From: Pseudomonas fluorescens
Lineage (GTDB): Bacteria; Pseudomonadota; Gammaproteobacteria; Pseudomonadales; Pseudomonadaceae
DNA: 64,000 bases
Reading direction: 5' to 3'
Assembly: GCF_001307155.1 (NCBI RefSeq)
Contig: NZ_CP012830.1
Location: forward strand, 5,888,501-5,952,500
Below, in pieces: positions 1-7,251 of the stretch (positions within the stretch are counted from its first letter, which is position 1; each line of letters opens with the position of its first letter). Under the pieces are notes generated by a model. It worked only from the letters and a program-made list of their open reading frames with translations, was not told the DNA's origin and did no database searches. The translations under genes and the position numbers were made by a program.

Positions 1-321
1 CAAGTCTACAGGATAGTCCGTTTCAGCCTTAGGCAAATCAATAAGCCCCCCAACATAAACCGGAGCTTCAGATCCGCTTTTATATAAATACACTCTGGCC
101 TTATCACCCTCATGGTATTCATTCAGCTTCACCACCGAAATCTTCAGGTCGTTATCCAGAAGTTTGGCAGGCAGTAATCCGTCATCCAACATCCCTTCAA
201 TCCTAGGGGCCGGATGCTTTTCATCCGCATTTGGCAAACTGAAAAAGCGGCTCTTGTCACGAGCCTTCTCGGCAATTTGTTGGTTGGTCAGTTTCGATGT
301 CAGCTTTTCATTAGCAGTCAT
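1..321 (-). CDS. Hypothetical protein, N-terminal 107 residues only (runs off left edge)
   Basis: An open frame without stops runs from an ATG at 321 to the window edge. A GGAG ribosome site precedes the ATG by eight bases. The visible part begins MTANEKLTSKLTNQQ and continues with a hydrophilic stretch rich in Lys and Asp, including KSRFFSLPNADEKHPAPRIE. There is no signal peptide or membrane segment in this part. I believe similar N-termini occur on large Pseudomonas proteins with repeated Ig-like or adhesin-like regions, but this is from memory and uncertain. It is divergent from ptxS, and the 16-bp palindrome at 450-465 lies in the shared upstream region. No function is proposed. Confidence 0.7.
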   Translation of the reverse strand, partial: MTANEKLTSKLTNQQIAEKARDKSRFFSLPNADEKHPAPRIEGMLDDGLLPAKLLDNDLKISVVKLNEYHEGDKARVYLYKSGSEAPVYVGGLIDLPKAETDYPVDL

Positions 322-449
322 TTCACGTTCTCCATCACAGTTGAATTGATGCGCGCCCGAACAGGCGATGTTGGGGATCGTTCTTCAATAACAGGCGGTG
401 ACCTGTTATGCCTGCAAGAAATTAAACGCCCTATCCCCAACACCGGCTA

Positions 450-465
450 CTGTCAGATCTGACAG
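450..465. promoter_or_regulatory. Perfect 16-bp palindrome between divergent genes
   Basis: CTGTCAGATCTGACAG is a perfect palindrome about 130 bases upstream of the gene reading left and about 90 bases before the PtxS operator. A second small hairpin (GTCGG/CCGAC around 481-496) follows. The symmetry suggests a dimeric regulator site for the leftward gene, but no known regulator is recognised. Confidence 0.35.
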
Positions 466-553
466 GTCTGAAGACCGCCTGTCGGTTAAATCCGACTTTT
501 CCTACAACTTCCTTCGCCGATGAACTTGACGTTCACCCGCGCTTGGTGTTTTC

Positions 554-567
554 TGAAACCGGTTTCA
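554..567. promoter_or_regulatory. PtxS operator upstream of ptxS
   Basis: TGAAACCGGTTTCA, a perfect 14-bp palindrome, matches the known PtxS operator of pseudomonads. It lies 39 bp before the chosen GTG start of ptxS, fitting autorepression. An identical copy sits at 1798-1811 before kguE. 2-Ketogluconate is the known effector that releases PtxS. Confidence 0.85.
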
Positions 568-606
568 GCAGCAGCCACCACAACTCAAACAACAAGGCTT
601 CACACC

Positions 607-1626
607 GTGACTACTTTTTCCGCCGCCCAGCGCGGTCGCGTCACCATGCTCGATGTTGCCGAGCACGCCAGGGTCTCCAAGGCCAGCGTGTCGCGTTTTA
701 TTGGCGAAGACCGCGCCTTGCTGTCCGAGGCCACTGCCAAGCGCATCGAGCACGCGATCAACGAACTGGGCTATCGTCCGAACCAGATGGCTCGCGGTTT
801 GAAACGCGGGCGTACCCGTCTGATCGGCATGCTGGTGGCCGATATCCGTAACCCCTATTCGATTGCCGTGATGCATGGCGTGGAAACCGCCTGCCGTCAG
901 CACGGCTACAGCCTGGTGGTGTGCAACACCGACCGCGACGATGAGCAGGAACGCCAGCATCTGGCGGCACTGCGCTCGTACAACATCGAAGGCTTGATCG
1001 TGAACACCCTCGGCCATCACCTTGATGAGCTGCGCGAGCTGCACCGTGAACTGCCAATGGTGCTGGTGGATCGCAAGGTCGATCTGCTGGACAGCGACCT
1101 GGTCGGGCTGAACAACCCGGCAGCGGTCGAGATGGCGCTGGATCATCTTGAAGCACGCGGCTATCGCGACATTGTGTTGCTCAGCGAACCCTTCGACGGC
1201 ACCAGCTCACGGATTGAGCGGGTGAACAGCTTCAAGGCGCAGATCGAGCGACGCACGCTGCTGAGCGGTGCGGTGGTTGAGACCGGCAGCGAACTGAACG
1301 CACAGCTGAAATCCTTCCTGGCCACCCCCGGCCCCGGTCCGAAAGCGCTGTTTTGCGCCAACGGTATTGCCGCGTTGGCCGGCACCCGCGCCTTGCGCGA
1401 GTTGGGTTGCAGGCTGTTTGAAGACATCGGCTTGATCGCCCTCGATGACCTCGACTGGTACCCGCTGGTGGGCAGCGGTATTACTGCCCTCGCCCAACCA
1501 ACCGCAGAGATTGGCGCGAGCGCGTTCGAGTGTTTGCTCAAGCGCTTGCGCGGCGATGCCGGGCCGGCGCGGACCCTGGATTTTGCGGCGCGGCTGATTG
1601 AGCGTGGGTCGACACGGCCGCGCTGA
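607..1626 (+). CDS. ptxS: PtxS, LacI-family repressor of 2-ketogluconate catabolism
   Basis: 339 residues: an N-terminal LacI helix-turn-helix (VTMLDVAEHARVSKASVSRF, about residues 12-32), the hinge with LGYRPNQMARGL, then a periplasmic-binding-protein-like sensor domain from about residue 65 to the end. It should bind the two TGAAACCGGTTTCA palindromes in this window and release them with 2-ketogluconate. The frame is open from an ATG at 520, but that start would place the operator at 554-567 inside the gene. The GTG at 607 has AAGG nine bases upstream and gives a normal LacI-family N-terminus, so it is preferred. It stands directly upstream of the kgu operon it is expected to control. Confidence 0.88.
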   Translation: MTTFSAAQRGRVTMLDVAEHARVSKASVSRFIGEDRALLSEATAKRIEHAINELGYRPNQMARGLKRGRTRLIGMLVADIRNPYSIAVMHGVETACRQHGYSLVVCNTDRDDEQERQHLAALRSYNIEGLIVNTLGHHLDELRELHRELPMVLVDRKVDLLDSDLVGLNNPAAVEMALDHLEARGYRDIVLLSEPFDGTSSRIERVNSFKAQIERRTLLSGAVVETGSELNAQLKSFLATPGPGPKALFCANGIAALAGTRALRELGCRLFEDIGLIALDDLDWYPLVGSGITALAQPTAEIGASAFECLLKRLRGDAGPARTLDFAARLIERGSTRPR

Positions 1627-1631
1627 AACTT

Positions 1632-1762
1632 TGTGGCGAGGGAGCTTGCTCCCGCTGGATTGCGAAGCGGCCCTAAACGGCTGACTGCGTTGTATCAGGC
1701 ATAACCCATGTGCTGGTTTACGGCTGCTCCGCAGCCGAGCGGGAGCAAGCTCCCTCGCCACA
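1632..1762. repeat. REP-type inverted-repeat pair (TGTGGCGAGGGAGCTTGC family)
   Basis: Two perfect 25-bp arms (1632-1656 and 1738-1762) face each other across 81 bases between ptxS and kguE. The same arms recur at 14382-14513 and, in a variant with 40-bp arms, at 9090-9233. Such paired palindromes are typical REP doublets of the P. fluorescens group. It may terminate ptxS transcription. Confidence 0.85.
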
Positions 1763-1797
1763 GGTTGTGAATGGCAGCAAAAAAATTTGAACAAAAA

Positions 1798-1811
1798 TGA
1801 AACCGGTTTCA
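1798..1811. promoter_or_regulatory. PtxS operator upstream of kguE
   Basis: This is an identical copy of the TGAAACCGGTTTCA palindrome, ending 13 bases before the kguE ATG and abutting its GAGGTG ribosome site. Bound PtxS would cover both the transcript start and the ribosome-site DNA. It is the control point for the whole kgu operon. Confidence 0.88.
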
Positions 1812-1824
1812 GAGGTGCAAAACA

Positions 1825-2607
1825 ATGAATAAACCACCCGTTTCCATCAGCCTTTCCAGCTACGGCGCCGAACTGGTTCGCCAGCGTGGGCAGTTGAGCT
1901 TTGTCGAGTTGCTGGCCGCTGCCGGCGCTGATCGCATTGAACTGCGTGAAGAACTGCTCACCGATGAAGTGCCGGCGCAAGTGGCTGCGGCCATCGAACA
2001 CAGCGGCTTGGGTTGCGTGTTTTCCTCACCGCTGGAACTGTGGCTCGCCGGGCAAGAGCAGCCCCATCCAGAATTGCCCGACACCTTAAGGCGAGCCCGG
2101 GCGTTTGGCGCCAAGTGGCTGAAAGTCTCGCTGGGTGAATTCACCGACACTCACTCTCTGTCGGCGCTGGCCCGCTACTTGTCCCAAAGCCCGGTGCAGT
2201 TGCTGGTGGAGAATGACCAGACCTTGCAGGGTGGACGCATCGAGCCGTTCCAACGGTTTTTCAGCGCAGTTGAAGCGCATGCGCTGCCAGTGCAGATGAC
2301 CTTCGATATCGGCAACTGGCAATGGCAGGACCAATCCGCCGCCAGCGCCGCACACCTGCTGGGCCGGCACGTCGGCTATGTGCATTGCAAAGCGGTCCGT
2401 CGCCGTGCCGACGGCAAGCTGGTCGCCATACCGCCCTCGCTTGATGATTTGCACGAATGGGCACAGCACCTGCAGCACATGCCCCAAGGGGTGATGCGGG
2501 CGGTGGAATATCCGTTGCAAGGTGCCGACCTGGTGCAGTTGACCGCCGAGCATGTCGCCACCCTCGCCCGCCTGGGTCAAGTACGGCTGGAGAGTGCTCA
2601 TGTCTGA
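1825..2607 (+). CDS. kguE: KguE, sugar epimerase/isomerase-like TIM-barrel protein
   Basis: 260 residues with the fold features of xylose isomerase-like TIM barrels: an early GADRIELREE segment, metal-ligand candidates in LLVENDQT and MTFDIGNWQW, and HCKAVRR near residue 190. KguE is the first gene of the 2-ketogluconate operon in pseudomonads, and its exact reaction is less settled than those of KguK and KguD. It starts 13 bases after the PtxS operator with GAGGTG as ribosome site, and its last 8 bases overlap kguK, implying translational coupling. Confidence 0.85.
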   Translation: MNKPPVSISLSSYGAELVRQRGQLSFVELLAAAGADRIELREELLTDEVPAQVAAAIEHSGLGCVFSSPLELWLAGQEQPHPELPDTLRRARAFGAKWLKVSLGEFTDTHSLSALARYLSQSPVQLLVENDQTLQGGRIEPFQRFFSAVEAHALPVQMTFDIGNWQWQDQSAASAAHLLGRHVGYVHCKAVRRRADGKLVAIPPSLDDLHEWAQHLQHMPQGVMRAVEYPLQGADLVQLTAEHVATLARLGQVRLESAHV

Positions 2608-3580
2608 GATCGATATTCTGTCGTTTGGCGAAACCATGGCGATGTTTGTCGCCGAACAGAGCGGTGATCTGGCCGACGTTACGCAGTTCCACAAGCGCAT
2701 CGCCGGTGCCGACAGTAATGTCGCGATTGGCCTGTCGCGATTGGGGTTCAAGGTGTCCTGGCTGAGCCGGGTCGGTGCGGATTCGCTGGGCCGGTTTGTG
2801 GTCGACACCCTGGAACAGGAAGGTCTGGATTGTCGTTTCGTCGAGACCGATCACGCACACCCAACCGGTTTCCAGCTAAAGTCGCGTGCCGACGATGGCA
2901 GCGACCCTCACGTCGAATACTTCCGCCGGGGTTCGGCGGCCAGTCTTCTGTCCGTGCAGTCGATCGTGCCTGAACAGCTTGAAGCCCGACATCTGCACGC
3001 TACCGGCATTGTGCCGGCGCTGTCCGAGTCGGCGCGGCAGATGTCTTTCGAATTGATGACGCGCATGCGTCAGGCCGGGCGCAGCGTCTCGTTCGACCCC
3101 AACCTGCGCCCGACGCTGTGGGGCAGCGAACAGCAGATGATCGGCGAAATCAATCGCCTCGCCGCCTTGGCCCATTGGGTGCTGCCGGGCTTGAGCGAGG
3201 GACGCTTGCTCAGCGGCTTCGAGGACCCGGCCGACATTGCGGCGTTTTATCTGGATCAGGGCGCCGAGGCGGTGGTGATCAAACTCGGCCCTGACGGCGC
3301 CTATTACCGCACCCAACACGATCAGGGTTTTGTACCCGGTGTGCCCGTGACCACCGTGGTGGACACGGTGGGTGCCGGCGATGGTTTTGCGGTCGGGATG
3401 ATCAGCGCCCTGCTGGAGAACCTCAGTGTCCCGGACGCCGTACAGCGCGCCAACTGGATTGGCAGCCGCGCGGTGCAGAGCCGTGGGGATATGGAAGGTT
3501 TGCCCAAGCGCAGTGAATTGCCCCATGGACTCACCCATCGTTCCCACGCAGAGCATGGGAACGAGATCAATCGTTACTGA
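2600..3580 (+). CDS. kguK: KguK, 2-ketogluconate kinase
   Basis: 326 residues of the PfkB/ribokinase family. It phosphorylates 2-ketogluconate to 2-keto-6-phosphogluconate in the cytoplasm. Visible features are the N-terminal GETMAMF substrate region, NVAIGLSRLG, and the C-terminal signature DTVGAGDGFAVG, whose Asp is the catalytic base. The ATG at 2600 lies inside the end of kguE; a longer frame from 2552 is not needed. The last codons (HRSHAEHGNEINRY) are encoded by an inserted REP-like palindrome at 3539-3563, so the natural C-terminus has probably been replaced. Confidence 0.9.
   Translation: MSEIDILSFGETMAMFVAEQSGDLADVTQFHKRIAGADSNVAIGLSRLGFKVSWLSRVGADSLGRFVVDTLEQEGLDCRFVETDHAHPTGFQLKSRADDGSDPHVEYFRRGSAASLLSVQSIVPEQLEARHLHATGIVPALSESARQMSFELMTRMRQAGRSVSFDPNLRPTLWGSEQQMIGEINRLAALAHWVLPGLSEGRLLSGFEDPADIAAFYLDQGAEAVVIKLGPDGAYYRTQHDQGFVPGVPVTTVVDTVGAGDGFAVGMISALLENLSVPDAVQRANWIGSRAVQSRGDMEGLPKRSELPHGLTHRSHAEHGNEINRY
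3539..3563. repeat. Palindromic repeat inside the 3' end of kguK
   Basis: The sequence CGTTCCCACGCAGAGCATGG continued by GAACG is an imperfect palindrome of the family also seen at 34285-34317. Here it is translated in frame as the C-terminus of KguK and is followed by a stop 15 bases later. Confidence 0.75.
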
Positions 3581-3633
3581 TGTTTTGAACCGTTACCTGT
3601 TGCGACAAAAACAACAAGCTCAGGAGCACTACC

Positions 3634-4932
3634 ATGCAAACGCTGAACCTCGCCACCCGCCGCTGGTGGTACATCATGCCGATGGTGTTTATCACCTACA
3701 GCCTGGCGTATCTGGACCGCGCCAACTACGGTTTTGCCGCCGCCTCCGGGATGGCCGCCGACCTGATGATCACACCGGGGCTGTCCTCGCTGCTCGGTGC
3801 GCTGTTCTTTCTCGGGTACTTTTTCTTCCAGGTGCCGGGGGCGATCTACGCGCAAAAGCACAGCGTGAAGAAACTGATCTTCGTCAGCCTGATCCTCTGG
3901 GGTGGCCTTGCCACGTTGACCGGCATCGTCTCCAACGCCTACATGCTGGTCGCCATCCGTTTCCTGCTGGGGGTGGTCGAAGCCGCCGTGATGCCGGCGA
4001 TGCTGGTTTACCTGTGCCACTGGTTCACTCGCGCCGAACGCTCGCGAGCCAATACGTTTCTGATTCTCGGCAACCCGGTGACCATGCTCTGGATGTCGGT
4101 GGTGTCGGGGTATCTGGTGGAGCATTTCAGCTGGCGCTGGATGTTTATCGTCGAAGGGTTACCGGCGGTGCTCTGGGCATTTATCTGGTGGCGCCTGGCC
4201 GACGATCGTCCTGCCGACGCCAAGTGGCTGAGCAACCAGCAGAAGCAAGACTTGCAAAGCGCCCTGGCCGCTGAACAGGTCGGGATCAAAGCGGTGAAAA
4301 ACTACGCCGAAGCGTTCCGTTCCCCCAAAGTGATCATCCTGGCCTTGCAGTTTTTCTGCTGGAGCATCGGCGTCTACGGGTTTGTGCTGTGGCTGCCGTC
4401 GATCCTCAAACACGGTGCGCAGATGAACATGATCGAAGCCGGCTGGCTGTCGGCGCTGCCGTATCTGGCGGCGGTGATTGCGATGCTCGGGGTGTCCTGG
4501 GGTTCGGACCGGATTCAGCGGCGCAAACGGTTTGTCTGGCCGCCGTTGTTAATTGCCTCCATCGCGTTTTACGCCTCCTATGCCCTTGGCGCTGAACACT
4601 TCTGGTGGTCCTACGCGCTGCTGGTGATTGCCGGCGCCTGTATGTACGCCCCTTACGGACCATTCTTTGCCATCGTCCCGGAGATCCTGCCAGTCAACGT
4701 CGCCGGCGGTGCCATGGCGCTGATCAACAGCATGGGCGCCCTTGGCTCGTTCGGCGGGTCGTATCTGGTCGGCTATTTGAACAGTTCCACCGGCTCGCCC
4801 GGCGCCTCTTACCTGCTGATGAGCGCGGCCTTGATGCTCTCGGTAGTGCTGACGATTTTCCTCAAGCCCGGCGCCAGCGACCGGGCCCAACCCTCGCGTG
4901 CAACGGCCCGGCCCGTAGCGGCACATTCCTGA
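3634..4932 (+). CDS. kguT: KguT, MFS 2-ketogluconate transporter
   Basis: 432 residues with about twelve hydrophobic segments, typical of the anion:cation symporter branch of the major facilitator superfamily. The first segment carries SLAYLDRANYGFA, the family's usual LDRxNxG motif. The Arg-rich loop LADDRPADAKWL lies between the two halves. It should import 2-ketogluconate from the periplasm, where glucose oxidation produces it. An AGGAGC ribosome site precedes the ATG. It is third in the kgu operon, 53 bases after kguK, under PtxS. Confidence 0.88.
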   Translation: MQTLNLATRRWWYIMPMVFITYSLAYLDRANYGFAAASGMAADLMITPGLSSLLGALFFLGYFFFQVPGAIYAQKHSVKKLIFVSLILWGGLATLTGIVSNAYMLVAIRFLLGVVEAAVMPAMLVYLCHWFTRAERSRANTFLILGNPVTMLWMSVVSGYLVEHFSWRWMFIVEGLPAVLWAFIWWRLADDRPADAKWLSNQQKQDLQSALAAEQVGIKAVKNYAEAFRSPKVIILALQFFCWSIGVYGFVLWLPSILKHGAQMNMIEAGWLSALPYLAAVIAMLGVSWGSDRIQRRKRFVWPPLLIASIAFYASYALGAEHFWWSYALLVIAGACMYAPYGPFFAIVPEILPVNVAGGAMALINSMGALGSFGGSYLVGYLNSSTGSPGASYLLMSAALMLSVVLTIFLKPGASDRAQPSRATARPVAAHS

Positions 4933-4953
4933 ATTGAACAAGAGACTGATCGG

Positions 4954-5940
4954 ATGAAAAAGCAGGTCGTGCTGTACAAAAAACTCTCTGCGCCACTCAT
5001 GGCTCGCTTGCACGAACAGGCCGAGGTGACGCTGATCGACAGCCTTGACGCCGAGGGCCTGAAACGCTTGCGCGAAGCGCTGCCCTCGGCCCACGGTCTG
5101 CTGGGTGCCAGCCTGAAGCTGGACGCCGAACTGCTCGACCTGGCGCCACGCTTGGAGGCCATTGCCAGCGTCTCGGTCGGCGTCGACAACTACGACATCG
5201 ACTACCTGAACCGCCGACAGATCCTGCTCAGCAATACCCCGGACGTGTTGACCGAAACCACCGCCGACACCGGTTTTGCGCTGATTCTGGCGACGGCCCG
5301 GCGTGTGGTCGAGTTGGCCAATCTGGTGCGCGCCGGACAATGGAACCGCAACATCGGCCCGGCGCATTTCGGCACCGATGTACATGGCAAGACCTTGGGC
5401 ATTATCGGCATGGGCCGCATCGGCGAGGCGTTGGCCCAGCGTGGGCATTTCGGTTTCGGGATGCCGATTCTCTATCACAGCCATAGCGTGAAACCCGCGG
5501 TGGAGCAACGCTTCAACGCGCAGTACCGCAGCCTTCCAGCGCTGCTGCAGCAGGCCGATTTCATCTGCCTGACATTACCGCTGACCGCTGAAACCGAAGG
5601 ATTGATCGGTGCCGAGCAGTTTGCACTGATGCGCCCGGAGAGTATTTTTATCAATATCTCCCGAGGCAAAGTGGTCGATGAAACGGCGTTGATCGAAGCG
5701 TTGCGCCAAGGGCAGATTCGTGCGGCGGGGCTGGATGTGTTCGAGCGTGAACCGCTGGCCTACGACTCGCCGTTGTTGCAGTTGAACAACGTGGTGGCGA
5801 CTCCGCACATCGGTTCTGCAACCCACGAAACCCGCGAAGCCATGGCCCGCTGTGCGGTTGACAACCTGCTGGCGGCACTGGCCGGTGAGCGCCCGGCGAA
5901 TCTGGTGAATGGCCAGGTCTGGGAGACACAAAACCTGTAG
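4954..5940 (+). CDS. kguD: KguD, 2-ketogluconate-6-phosphate reductase
   Basis: 328 residues of the NAD(P)-dependent D-2-hydroxyacid dehydrogenase family. It reduces 2-keto-6-phosphogluconate to 6-phosphogluconate, feeding the Entner-Doudoroff route. It has the Rossmann motif GIIGMGRIGEALA near residue 150 and the catalytic set Arg (NISRGKVVDE), Glu (DVFEREPL) and His (TPHIGSAT). It follows kguT by 21 bases and closes the operon. Its TAG stop is part of the REP-like repeat at 5937-6002, so the repeat inserted exactly at, or created, the end of the gene. Confidence 0.88.
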   Translation: MKKQVVLYKKLSAPLMARLHEQAEVTLIDSLDAEGLKRLREALPSAHGLLGASLKLDAELLDLAPRLEAIASVSVGVDNYDIDYLNRRQILLSNTPDVLTETTADTGFALILATARRVVELANLVRAGQWNRNIGPAHFGTDVHGKTLGIIGMGRIGEALAQRGHFGFGMPILYHSHSVKPAVEQRFNAQYRSLPALLQQADFICLTLPLTAETEGLIGAEQFALMRPESIFINISRGKVVDETALIEALRQGQIRAAGLDVFEREPLAYDSPLLQLNNVVATPHIGSATHETREAMARCAVDNLLAALAGERPANLVNGQVWETQNL

Positions 5941-6002
5941 GAGCACGGCTTGCCGGCGATGGCGATCTTGCGGGCGCCATCGCGGGCAAGCCTTGCTCCT
6001 AC
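5937..6002. repeat. REP-type inverted repeat (GTAGGAGC family)
   Basis: Outer arms GTAGGAGC and GCTCCTAC enclose paired inner segments (CGGCTTGCCGGCGATGGC against GCCATCGCGGGCAAGCC). The element provides the kguD stop codon. It separates kguD from the convergent aruH, so it may work as a two-way terminator. Relatives lie at 15499-15584 and 22574-22661. Confidence 0.8.
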
Positions 6003-6023
6003 GAATTAGGAGGTGGTACCGCG

Positions 6024-7211
6024 TCAGCTCCGGTGGGCTTTCAGCAGCTCCGTTGCACAGTGCACAATCCGGCGGCAGGCTTCGGCCAGCCGCTGTTGGT
6101 CGAGCACCAGGCCAATGCGGATATGCCCCGCCGCACTCGGCCCGAACGCTTCGCCGGCGAGCACCGACACGGCATAACCTTCCAGCAGTTTTTCGGCGAA
6201 TGCCTGCGCACCGACCCCGGTCTGGCGCACATCGACCATCACGAACATCCCGCCATCCGGAATCACCGGGCTGATGCCCGGGCAGTCGCCCAGGCGCGCG
6301 CACACCAGATCACGCCGCGCACGGTATTCGTTGCGCATCAGCGCAAGCTCCGGCAAATCAGCCTCCAGTGCCACCCGCGCTGCGTTCTGCACGAAGTCGG
6401 GAATGCCAAAGAGCATGCACAGCGAAAGGTTCTCCAGGTGTTCAGTCAAGCGTTTCGGGCCGATCACCCAACCGACTCGCCAGCCAGTCATGGCGTGAGA
6501 TTTCGACAGACTGTTCACGGTCGCCGTACGCTCGGCCATCCCCGGCAGGCTGGCCGGACTGATGTGCTCACCCTCATATAACAGTTCGCTGTAGACCTCA
6601 TCGCTGATCAGCCACAAGTCATGCTTGACGCACAAACGCGCCAAGGCCTGCCAGATCGCCAGCGACAGGCTTGCCCCGGAAGGATTGTTCGGACTGTTGA
6701 GCAGAATGGCGCGCGTCCTGGGAGTGATCCGTGCGGCGATGTCCGTCGGGTCAACGCGAAATCCGTTTTCCGGTCGCACCGCGATGGGTACCACCTTCGC
6801 CCCGCAGGCACCGAACACGCCTTCATAGGTCACGTACATCGGTTCGGCGACCAGCACTTCGTCACCCGGGTCGAGCAGGCATTGCACCACCGAATACACC
6901 GCACACTGCGCGCCCGGCAGCACCAGCACATGATCGGCATCGACCACCTGCCCGCTGCGCCGGGTGTGACGACGGGCGATGCTGGTGCGCAGCGACCGCG
7001 TGCCGCGTACCTCCGAATAATGCGTATCACCGGCCAGCAAGCTGTCGATGGCCGCCTGGACGATCGGTTTTGGCGTATCGAAATCCGGGTCGCCGACCGA
7101 CAGCAGCAGGACATCGACGCCCTGCTCGCGCAATTCCAGCGCTCGGTAGTGAATCTGCCAGGCGTCGGCTCCGTCACCGGCGATTCGTTGGGTCAAGGCT
7201 GAATAGCGCAT
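6024..7211 (-). CDS. aruH: AruH, arginine:pyruvate transaminase (class I aminotransferase)
   Basis: 395 residues of the PLP-dependent fold-type I aminotransferases. The internal aldimine Lys lies in TVNSLSKSHAMTGWRVGW. Other family landmarks are NSPNNPSGA, ISDEVYSELLY and the C-terminal Arg in GHIRIGLVL. The N-terminus MRYSALTQRIAGDGADAW and many internal blocks closely resemble P. aeruginosa AruH, first enzyme of the arginine transaminase pathway. The start at 7211 has AGGAGA in front; the longer frame from 7244 has no ribosome site. No other aru genes are in the window, so the substrate is inferred from sequence alone. Confidence 0.8.
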   Translation of the reverse strand: MRYSALTQRIAGDGADAWQIHYRALELREQGVDVLLLSVGDPDFDTPKPIVQAAIDSLLAGDTHYSEVRGTRSLRTSIARRHTRRSGQVVDADHVLVLPGAQCAVYSVVQCLLDPGDEVLVAEPMYVTYEGVFGACGAKVVPIAVRPENGFRVDPTDIAARITPRTRAILLNSPNNPSGASLSLAIWQALARLCVKHDLWLISDEVYSELLYEGEHISPASLPGMAERTATVNSLSKSHAMTGWRVGWVIGPKRLTEHLENLSLCMLFGIPDFVQNAARVALEADLPELALMRNEYRARRDLVCARLGDCPGISPVIPDGGMFVMVDVRQTGVGAQAFAEKLLEGYAVSVLAGEAFGPSAAGHIRIGLVLDQQRLAEACRRIVHCATELLKAHRS

Positions 7212-7251
7212 GTACTTCTCCTGTCGCGCGAACTCCACATTCAACCCTATC

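Noticed and set aside
520..606. Longer ptxS start at the ATG at 520
   Set aside because: It would put the PtxS operator into the coding region and add a non-family N-terminus.
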